Assembly (NCBI GenBank): GCA_905220665.1
Contig: CAJNAR010000189.1
Span: 62,001 to 126,000, forward strand
Length of the DNA: 64,000 bases
Direction of reading: 5' to 3'
Origin: Albugo candida
Lineage: Eukaryota; Oomycota; Peronosporomycetes; Albuginales; Albuginaceae
Shown: one piece after another, positions 54,755-64,000 of the stretch
How the letters are laid out: each line of letters starts with the position of its first letter
Position numbering within the stretch: the first letter of the stretch is position 1
Notes under the pieces: model-generated
The model's database searches: none
What the model saw: the letters and a program-made list of their open reading frames with translations, nothing else
Told to the model about the DNA's origin: nothing
Program-made: the position numbers and the translations under genes

Positions 54755-55428
54755 GCCTCTGTATCTATCAGAATGAATCGAACCACGTTGATGGAATGGA
54801 TAATATCTATACCGATTTTGAATTTTATGTCGTTCCTATACAGAACACTGATACTGATCATTCCGAAAATGAACAGTATGTACTTGCGCTCAAGTCTAGC
54901 AACATGCGTCATGCTGATCAGCACGGATCGACTCGACATATACCCTTCAATCACGTTTCCGATCAATATGATCATGAGCTACATGACTTACAGAGCCAGG
55001 TTTGAGCGCTTTTGGAAGTGTGTTTATCTGAGTTGACCAGACGAGGATGTATTTTCTGCCATTTTCGGTGATTATCGTGTGCAAATTATATACAAACCTT
55101 CAAAATCAATGCAGCGTCTCTTTTGCATCGTTGGCAAGAGCAATTCTCAAGTATAAAAGGATGATGTTTCGTACACCGAATCAGGACACTTTTGTTGTAG
55201 GCCAGACTTCATTGTTTTTCAGCAGTGCCATTCTTAATTCTTCTAATAATTTCAGTGCTTTATATTTTATATAAAACTCTTATGAAATCTTTCATGATGC
55301 CGACAGCACCAAATCCCGAAACGAAGCAGAGTATTATCGATTTTGATGTTCTGGTACCAGAAAGATTATTCAAAGATTACATACATTACTATCTCACCGA
55401 CGGGCAAACAAAGCGTATTGTCGAATAA
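54755..55428 (+). CDS. Possible multi-exon gene, fragmentary evidence
   Basis: A plus-strand stretch from an AG acceptor-like site at about 54771 reads as a polar, well-mixed protein segment (through ATG 54796 to D-L-Q-S-Q), and ends at a possible CAG|GTTTGA donor at about 55003. Further on, 55225-55428 encodes a hydrophobic helix (F-L-I-L-L-I-I-S-V-L-Y-I-L-Y) followed by a polar tail with V-P-E-R-L-F-K-D-Y-I-H-Y-Y, preceded by a TTTTTCAG acceptor-like site. I could not find a splice pattern that joins the pieces in phase, so this may be a decayed gene or chance. Confidence 0.22.
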
Positions 55429-57169
55429 GTCCACTCGTCATGATACTCGTCTTGCTCAATTAAACAAGCGTAGCAAGTCGCATAGTGGGACGTCGTTCCC
55501 AGGCTGAGAAGTTGGAAAAGGTATAAGGCACTAATTTATATTGATATCATGATGATGGAATAGGCGCGAGCTGCATCAACGGAAACCCAAGCTCGGAAAA
55601 TGCCTTATATTACAGCATGCATTTCACGGATGTTATATTGTCGCATGTAGTCATAAGGAAAGAGGCAAGGAATTTTGCATCTCGAATATTGATGCAGAAA
55701 GCGTTTATAAACCACTTCGTCCAATTCCAACATGGGGTTCGTTTTTGTGATTCCAGGTATAATTTCTGTGATAAGATATTTTGACAAAATATGAAAACTA
55801 TACCTAAACTCTAAAGTTTACACATTCTTGAGTGTCTCATTGTTGGTTCATTAACTTAACAATGGCACACACTCTGCAAAGTACCACGCGGAATTAAGTT
55901 AGTACATATAAGAAGAAAGGGATGACTAAGGGGGACACGGTGCTGCGACGTACCTAGCCAAGATTGTTTAAGGGCAGTTCTCTATGATATGAGAAACGTT
56001 CAATGGGGTACGTTTCACAAATGTATAGAATCATGTACCAGATTATTTGGAGTGGCGCCGGTTGTCGCCAGTGGCTGAAAGAGGCGTAGAGCTATATCTG
56101 GTAACTAACACGAATGCCGACGGCGACGCCTACGTTGGGAAGACACAAGAGCCTAGTTTTAGCTGTTCGTCAGGTGGTTGTGCAGACGAGCAGGCATAAT
56201 GCATAATGCTACTCACATGACTGCGCGAGTCGAGAAGACAAATCAAGTGCGCTGAATAAGTACGGATAAAATCTCGAACGGAGATTTCGTGTCCAATCAA
56301 GTGACCATAGACACTAAAAAGTGGTGTATGTCGATCCTGAGCGCAGGTCCGAAGTCCTTTTTTGCGTATGAAAGAGGATGTGAGCAGCCATATACGTTAG
56401 TGCCACCCTCATGCGACGCTTCGGGTCTTGTCTTGGCCTTATACGCAGTGAGTCACGGTAAAGCGTCTTTATACGTCCCGTTACTCGACTCGGCTCACCA
56501 GTTCATCTTTGATAAGGTTTACGGAGCCATTCCATCTGAGCTACCGAACATGCCGGCTGGCGGGCTTCGGTTGACGTACTAGAATTGTGTCTACACGTAG
56601 GTCTGACTCTCCAACTAAAGGATCAACTTCTCGAGGAATCCGTGCGCAATAATAGTTCATTTTGTCATGGTTACACGAAATGTGCTATCGCGGATACATG
56701 CACATTCCGTGTTCTTGAGGAAAAATTACTTCCCCGGTAGGTATCATATGCAAGGTTTGCATTCATGGGCTTCGCACGTTTGATATCAATTTTGATGGCA
56801 AATTTATGGAGCACGAGAATAATAGGCTCTTTTCTATCGCTTTCCTCAAGAACAGCAACATTGCGATCGGTGTACTGGCATCATAGCGTCTATAATAGTC
56901 GGCAAGTCACATCAATTTTTTGATTGTAGCGGCCTTTTGTGAGTAAGGCAAGATGAATGGCAGTTGGCCATGGAGACTGTAGTTTCTGCTATTCTTCATA
57001 GAGGCGAATGCACTCGTCATCCTGATTCTAAAATGGTCGCACTTTGGGAATAAAGTAGAAGCAGGTGACATCTCTCACTTCGCTGAAGTTCGTTACATAC
57101 TCGAGAACACTAATTCCAAGTTTCTCACTCGGACACCTAACTAATAGGCGTGAAAGCTGTCCAAGTCAC
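55429..57169. other. Unassigned; one unrecognised open frame
   Basis: The only notable content is a plus-strand frame ending at 56582. It is open from about 56253 with no ATG near its start (GTG at 56289), about 100 residues, rich in ordinary protein-like sequence (G-L-V-L-A-L-Y-A-V-S-H-G) but without a family I recognise. It may be an exon or a remnant of an older mobile element. Confidence 0.35.
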
Positions 57170-57290
57170 TAAACCGTACATCGCTGAGACAAAGAGCCAC
57201 TTCTCAATTTGCCGGCTACTAAGTAACCCGCCAATTTAGTAAAAACAACTCGAAAAAACAACTTTTTTCACCTCTTTCCTTTCAAAAACA

Positions 57291-59767
57291 ATGGTTCAAG
57301 TCGACATATCGACACAACCAAGGGTGCTAGCGTCCACTTGTACTGACGTGGCAACCCTCATGAGTCACCCTGTTTTGGGTGATTGTATGATTGTTGATCA
57401 GTCATCACCCCTGTGTGATGACGTGGAAAGTACCCCCACCCCCAGTGTGCCGGTACTGGTCAATACCGGTACTACAGGTGTCATGTGGTACCGGTGGTAC
57501 ATGCGGTACTATCGTTGCCTCGTCACAGGATGACCCAAAGGCAACTGCAAGTGTGGACGACACTAAAAGTCCCACTTTGGCTGACCTGATCAGGTCACAG
57601 GAGTCCTTGCGTAAGGACCAGGCTAGAGCTCGGGCGAAATTTCGCGTGGAGCTCCCAAAGCCTAAAGCCTCGGACATCGAGTCTATTACGCGATTGTATG
57701 CTGATGGACAACATCCCGAGTGGTCGGTGTTGGCAGAAAAATTGGAGGCAGCGAGGCCTTTTAAGGTCTCCAAAGCCACCTTTCCCATGATTCTGGAAAC
57801 AGGTCAAGCGTTGGTGCGTACTCCAAATGGAAAAATCCTGTCTTCCCTTATGAAGGATCATGGGAATCCAGTATTCGAGAGTCTACTGGAGAGCAGAGCC
57901 ATTGCTCAAGTCTCAAAGATGCCTGGTGGCAATCTTCGAGTGATGGTCTCCACCGAGGATGCTTGTCAACAGCTGGAGTGCCAGCCGATAACCATCCTCG
58001 GGTCTCAATACTTTTTTCGGGAGTACGATTCTCTCGAATCCAAATACTATCTGGATATATTTGGAGTGGGACGTGGAGGAAGAACGGATTCCGATTTTAC
58101 GTTCCCTTCACAGTCTAGGATGTCCAGTAGTCTTTGCTACTTTCCGCGAAACTGTTCCGTGCAAGGGTGTCGTGATGTCGACGTGGAGAGTGTACTTTAG
58201 TACTCCTACATGCCCTCCACAGCTGGTCCGCATCGGTAAAGTATGCGAACAAATTGCATACGAAAAGATGCTTTACCCTGTGCGAGGGAAACACGCTCCT
58301 ATCCCATCGGAACGACCACGGTTTGGTAAACGTGGTCCTTATTGCTTGGATTTGTGCGCTATATCAACCACGGGAGCACGGCAACAACAATCGAACAAGC
58401 AAAAGAAAAAGCAAAACCACATTCAAAATCAACCGCAACAAAAACCACAACAGCAACCAAAACAAACAAACGCGCCAACGGAGCTCGTGGTGGCACCACA
58501 AAAAGTAGTGAAGCCAGTTCTCAGTCAAGAATTGAAAGCGAGGAAACCTGACCGGAAGCTATCCGATCAAATCTCGTTGGAGCTCAACACTCCCCCCACT
58601 ATCACACCACCAGGAGCACAAGCTTTATTGCAACACACACCTCCCATCCTCCAACTGACCAGTCAGTCATACTCCCAACCACGGGTAGAGCGGGATGGGG
58701 ATGTATCCATGAAGTTGGCTTGGACGAGTGGAAAACGTAATCGGGTGGAACCGTTCGACCAAATGGTCTCCAAAGCACCACCTCTTGCGCTTCCAAAACT
58801 AGCGACGAGTAACTATTTTTCCGTGCTCGCAACTATGGAGGTGGAGATCGAAGAAGTAACAGCGGTTGCCAATCCAGAGAATGGCAATCGCGTCCAAATC
58901 ATCCCCGTGAAAGCACGGATGCCAAAAGAGGTGGCCACCTCGAAAGAGGCGGCACACTTTTATCAAAAACGTCATACAACAATCGAGAAATCGGAACGAC
59001 CAACCCGAGTTGGTGAAATAGGGGAGCTGATGGAAATCGATTCGAAAAATGCCCTTCACTCACTCCGACCGGACAAGCTGGTTCAAGCGGATTCTTGCAT
59101 CCCTCATGTGCGGAAGCTAATCCAGTTCTGCACAAATCCGGACAAAATCATCCGAGCGGCACTTGATCATCCGATCACGATGAATGGTGTGCTACTTGCA
59201 TGTATGGAGTCGAATGATAAAGCTTTGGATGAAGTGGCTCATCTACTTATGATAAATCGCGTTTTTGCAACTCACAATCTCGGCGAAGATGTTACGTTTG
59301 CGACGCGATGGAGTCGCCACGTTGGTGGAAAAGTTCCCTCCAAGCGATCTGTTCTGTTCGAGAAAGTAATGTCGTGGTGGACGTCAGTGCCGGACATCGT
59401 TATCGGTTTGACTCGAGCAACGAAAGCTCTCGCGTTGTTGGAACTTTTATTCATGTGTACTGCTCCGACATTCTACACCAACGACCACTGGATCCAATAT
59501 CTCACCGATGGACCAGTGATCTGGATTCCGGGTCATCATTGTCGTTTACTTCCAACCAATGTGATCATATCCTTCTTCCGCTCCGACGTTGGCATAAAGT
59601 GTTGGTCGCAATGGTTTGGAGGTAGATGGCGTGGACTTCTCCATGGTGACATCGCTGAGCTTTCCGTCAATCTCAGCTTTTTTCCAGAGGAGCACACAAC
59701 ACTTCACCTCTCACAACAAGATGGTGAAATGAGGTTGACTACTGGTCCACTTCAGCGTGAATGCTAA
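57291..59767 (+). pseudogene. LINE copy C ORF1 (RNA-binding protein), two frameshifts
   Basis: ATG 57291 opens the frame. A shift near 57480-57520, inside a GGTAC-rich repeat stretch, moves it to the 57391 frame, and another near 58060 to the frame running to the TAA at 59765-59767. The N-terminal part is followed by a folded-looking domain (L-R-V-M-V-S-T-E-D...Y-Y-L-D-I-F-G-V). Then come a glutamine/lysine-rich linker (about 58380-58480), and a C-terminal domain with M-N-G-V-L-L-A-C-M-E-S-N-D-K that is also found in copy B. I see no CCHC knuckle. By analogy with L1 ORF1 it would bind element RNA; the domain itself is not one I can name. Confidence 0.7.
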
Positions 59768-62700
59768 GGGCTCCTCGATTATTTCAACGTGGAACAATAT
59801 CTCAGCACTCACGGTGAATGTTAATGGAATACATAAAAACGGTCATCTTTTTATCGACCACATAGTATCACAATACTCCATTTGTTGTGTTCAAGAAACC
59901 AAGTTTCACGATCACAACCAACTGGAATCATTTCAATTTTTATTATCCTCAAAAATGCAGCACAAAATGTTTGTCAATGATCACAACAGTGCTTTTCTCC
60001 ATCCGAATCAAAACCGCAGTGGCGGCGTCATGACAATCCTTCGTTCAGATTTTCCCGGTTATACAACATCTGAAGAATTCACCGAACGAAGCATTCGAAA
60101 TCGTTATTTGGTTTTGCGTCTTATCATTCACGATGCACCGGTGTATATTCACACTGTATATGCACCGGTCAAGGCCGAGGAACGACTTAGTTTTTATGAG
60201 TTATTGCTTTCCAACACTTTCGAATCGACCGCAACACATATCGTATTTGGTGATCAACACACCACTCGATCCAGCTATCGATGCTTCGAGTGGAACAATT
60301 CGACACGAACCAAGTCGATTAGCGTGTCTGGAATGGCATTCACAATTGGGTGCGGTTGACGCTTGGCGAATCCAACATCTGAATGAAAAAGTATTTACAG
60401 GATCATGACCGCGCAAGACTCGAATTATTACATCTGCATGTCGGAAGAGTTATTCAATATGGTATACAAAACCTATGCGGGAGATCATCTGGCACAAAAA
60501 GTAGCTTTTGCAAATCCAACTCAATCTCCTGGTCGAGGATGTTGGAAATGTTCATTACGACTATTTGAATATCCTTAAGTTCTCGAAGCAATCAAATTGG
60601 AAGCGATTTTGGTGCTCGAACAGTTAAGGACAACTTCGAATCCCGGTAAAATGTGGGAAAGTTGAAAAACGAAAATCAAGAAACAGCTTCAAAGCATTGA
60701 AAAAAAGATTGCAAACGATAGCCGACGTGATGTTGAGTCTAGCCAGCGTGCTTTGGAAGTCGCAGCAGCTCGATATCGCATTCAAGACACCAATGAGTCA
60801 CGGTATTTTTACGAATCGAGTCTCGAACATTTCAGAAACTCGGTAAACAATGCGAAATACAACCAAGATGAAATCTTCGACCATCACCTGAAGCAAATGA
60901 AGAACTTTTCCAAGCATTTTTTTCGCCCTCCGGATAATTTTGTCGTCGCGTGCCGATCAAAAATGTCATCAGAAAATGTGGTACCGTGACATCGAAACCG
61001 AGGAAGATTATTGACGAATTCAGAGATCATTGGGGTGGTGCTATGGGCTCTCTTTATAGCTCTGAGACCGAATCAAATGTTTCATCTGAAAGAAAGTAAA
61101 AAAAGTTACTCGATTCGATTCAAGTTTCACTTGCCTCAGCAGAGCAAGACCGTCTCTCAACTCGCTTAAGTACGACCGAGATGGCGGAAGCGATCAAGCA
61201 CATGAGGAGTAGTTCTTCTACAGGTATGGATGGACTACCAGCTGCATTTTATCAGCTTGATCCGGAAACGTTTGGCGAGTGTCTGAAGATCGTGTTCGAA
61301 TATCAACTAGAAAGAGGAATTCTACTTCGATCACAACGTCACTCGGCAATCACACTTTTATACAAAAAAGGATCACGAGGTGATCCTGGCAACTATCGAC
61401 CGATCGCACTACTTTGCGTCGATGTAAAAGTACTTTCAAAAGTGTTGGCGTATCGATTGCAACGTTTTTTGCCAAAATTGATCCATCAAGATCAAAAAAC
61501 ATTCGTGCGAGGAAGGTCGATGCATCATCATATTCGACATCTCACCGACATCCAAGACTTGGTCACTCATCGTGGGGAGGAAGCTTATGCGACTTTTCTC
61601 GACTTTGAGAAAGCTTATGATCGAGTCAATTGGACGTACATGTTTCGCGTTTTGGAAAAGATGGGCGTTGGAAAAAGTTTTATCGACTGGGTTCGTCTTT
61701 TGTACAATTACACAAAGGCGCAGTTGATGATTAATGGAAATATCACACCTTCCATTACACCACAACGTGGAGTGAAACAAGGTGATCCTCTCTCAGCATT
61801 ACTTTTTCTGATGACGATCGAACCTTTGGGAATTTTACTTCGTCAACATGAAGAACATGGCATTTGGATTAATGGCACGACTGTCGCAACTGGATTATTT
61901 TTTGCGGACGATTCGACATTGCTTTCAGAGACACCAAATGGTGTTTTGACGCAACTCGAATTCGTCCAAGTCTTTTGCGAGGGATCGGGTGCGAAACTCA
62001 ACTTGAGTAAATCATCTTTGCTCGCGTTGAATCGGACCAAGCCATGTCCACGTATTCCCAATTTGACCATAATGGGTCCGGAGGATTCGGTCAAGTATCT
62101 GGGTATTCCGTTCGGCCAGAAACCAACTCACTCGATGGTTATTTCAACTCTCGACAAGCGTTTTTACGATGGGTTTGGTGTATGGTTTCGACGAGCACGA
62201 ACTGTTCGAGGTCGACTACTGTTGCGCAGACGATGATTTTATCACGTTTGTGGCATTACACGATGCACGTTGATATACCCGCAGTGACCATTCGACAGTG
62301 GCAATCGATGTTAAATCCATTTGTGCTTGGTCGGAAACACAAGAAAGATTCCACACATGTTCACCTACTCAGCAAAGAATTTTTACATCTTCGCCGACAA
62401 GATGGTGGACTACAAGTTCCTTTTTTGATGGGACGACTAAAGCTACAACGTATTCAATTCCTTCAGCAGTTCGCATCCGATGCGTCAACAATTATTCCTG
62501 CAAATTGGACAACTGCTTCGACAGAATTATTACAACTTATCCAACCTTCCTTTGGACCACACAAGCCGATGGATATATTCACCATCGCACCAAATCGACA
62601 TGGAAAAATGTTTCAATGGGAAAGCATGTCGTCATGGTGGAAACACGCATTTAAAATGTGGCATCAGATGGATTGGAGCATTTCAATATCAGATTTGAAT

Positions 62701-63908
62701 GTTTCACAACGCCGTCAGTATTACATGGAACAACCGCTGTTGTTTCACTGCGACCAAAGTTACATTACGAAGCTGCTACTCGTACCCCGAATACGCAGAA
62801 CGTTTGGTACAATCTTGGCATGGCGGTCGAGCCACATCGCACATTTCGAAAATCGTTTGCTACGCTTTTTGAGATTCGCTCTCTGCAAGAATGTTTTCGA
62901 TAAAACGACACATGGCCAACCAAGGAAGATTTCGTCGCCAACTATTACAACGACGAAGAGCTGAACACATCGGATATGTCTGGAGAAAAGTTGCTGAGTC
63001 GACTTTACAATGAAGTCACTCAGATTCTCCAGCGTATCCACTTGACGATTGGTCTCATCACTTGGATTACACCAACCACAAGTGGTAGATCATTTTATGT
63101 GGGAGTAAAAAGTAAGGAACGGAAACATTATTTTCCATCTATTCCACGCTCAGAACTCTCACGAATCGTCTGGAAACCTCCCGAACCAACCAAGAGTCAT
63201 CCGATGTCGACACATTGGTCATCACGGGAGAGATCGGACGCACTGGATTCCGAACGAGTTCGAACTTTTATGGCTACATCATGGCATCTTCGAAAACGTG
63301 TATTACCAATTTTTGAGGATTTACAGTTTCGTCTAGCCTTTCGGATGTTGCAAGTTCGATCTCGTTTCTGGTTCTTAAAGGATATTCAGCCCGACATTAT
63401 ATTGTCCACGCAGCCTTCGTGTGGGGCAGTGGAATCCGATCAACATCTCTTTCTAGAGTGCGATCACACGGCACAATTATGGAGGGAGTTACTCCCTAGT
63501 TGGGATCAGTTTTTCTCCTCTCGACCACGTTGGACGCATATTGCATGTGCAATCGTGCCAACACTACGGTCGGATTGGAAAGACTATTTCGACATTATCT
63601 CAGATTTATGGCTTGCATTGCAAGCGGTGACACTGCACTTCGTCTGGACAGATCGGAATCGTCGTTTGTTCGATCATCGATCAGCAACTCCGACAGTTCC
63701 AGCCCTTTCCGTGTTCTACACCACGTTTAGTGCGCACGTTCGGTACTTTCGAAGACAGTGTTACGACCACGAGGAACGCATTCGGCTTGCAAAGGTACTG
63801 GATCAACTCGCAACGCAAGGATCATTTGGTGAATTTTTCAGAAGTCGAAGAGCATTGCTGCGGGTACGGCACAGGCGAGTGGAACGGCAAGTGCAACTCA
63901 GATTCTAG
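59739..63908 (+). pseudogene. LINE copy C ORF2: endonuclease, reverse transcriptase, zf-RVT
   Basis: APE-type endonuclease at 59790-60350: L-T-V-N-V-N-G-I-H, C-C-V-Q-E-T-K, G-G-V-M, V-Y-A-P-V, H-I-V-F-G-D, with a frameshift near 60250 before T-P-L-D-P. The RT domain is intact from 61181 to 62236: G-N-Y-R-P-I-A-L-L, L-D-F-E-K-A-Y-D-R-V, G-V-K-Q-G-D-P-L-S-A and the catalytic F-A-D-D at 61901-61912. Further frame changes fall at about 62236 and 62970. Near the end, C-G-A-V-E-S-D-Q-H-L-F-L-E-C-D-H is the zf-RVT zinc-binding motif. The protein would nick target DNA and prime reverse transcription. The frame overlaps ORF1 and has no ATG at its start. Confidence 0.88.
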
Positions 63909-64000
63909 TCCCAGTTGGCTGGTTCTACTCACCGTAGTGTGGCGCACACCAATTTGCAAACCACGGGACTTTTGGACCATTTTTACAACTTAACAACTTT

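Larger units (their letters stand above)
57170..64000 (+). mobile_element. LINE copy C (APE-type, L1-like), best preserved, reaches right edge
   Basis: A non-LTR retrotransposon with ORF1 (57291-59767), ORF2 with endonuclease, RT and zinc-binding C-terminus (59739-63908), a 5' leader ending in an A-rich stretch before the ATG at 57291, and a short 3' region containing GTGTGGCGCACACCAATTT. Copies A and B in the window are truncated and more decayed relatives. The 5' limit is approximate, and the 3' end may lie beyond the window. Frame breaks in both ORFs make this copy inactive. Confidence 0.9.

Noticed and set aside
61436..61780. Minus-strand open frame of 114 codons
   Set aside because: It is the antisense shadow of the LINE reverse transcriptase; the plus strand carries all RT motifs.
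1..64000. CRISPR arrays, rRNA genes, bacterial operons
   Set aside because: No regularly spaced short direct repeats, no rRNA-like sequence, and the coding content (eukaryotic retroelements, chromodomain, GT-AG introns, signal peptides) is that of a eukaryote.

Overview
The window looks like a transposon-rich, gene-poor accessory region of an oomycete nuclear genome, most likely a white rust (Albugo). The genus call rests on a 703-residue secreted protein at 34470-36581 (+) and at least two related broken copies. Their first cysteine motif fits both the CHxC signature described for Albugo laibachii effectors and the CxxCxxxxxG ('CCG') signature described for Albugo candida effectors. The genus is an inference; the motifs are read directly. 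There are no rRNA genes, no CRISPR array and no operons.

Layout, left to right. 1-3745 (-): decayed Ty1/copia element running off the left edge. 4925-7774: LINE pieces in opposing orientations. 8002-9008 (-): possible CCG remnant. 9036-14184 (+): complete-length Gypsy element with LTRs, chromodomain and a perfect 5-bp target duplication. 15913-16154 (-): tRNA-derived SINE. 16250-17582 (-): broken CCG-type gene. 19620-20560 (+): copia fragment cut off by LINE copy B, 20565-25020 (-). 25451-31406 (+): second, heavily decayed chromodomain Gypsy. 34470-36581 (+): the intact CCG/CHxC candidate. 40470-41008 (+): probable spliced gene for a membrane-anchored protein. 42112-44290 (+): degenerate DDE-transposase-like gene. 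45450-45769 (-): candidate two-exon small secreted protein. 49810-50053 (-): second SINE with a perfect 16-bp target duplication. 50663-52729 (-): CCG pseudogene with a nonsense codon and frameshifts. 57170-64000 (+): the best-preserved LINE, carrying ORF1 and an APE/RT ORF2, running to the right edge.

Taken together, this is a small effector-family neighbourhood whose copies have been dispersed, inverted and mostly killed while LTR elements, LINEs and SINEs accumulated around them. Only the 34470-36581 copy reads through without lesion. The SINEs presumably used LINE machinery, as their target duplications suggest, but nothing here shows which LINE.

Long stretches (14190-15899, 31407-34418, 36582-40469, 45770-49793, 52730-54750) hold nothing I can assign with confidence.
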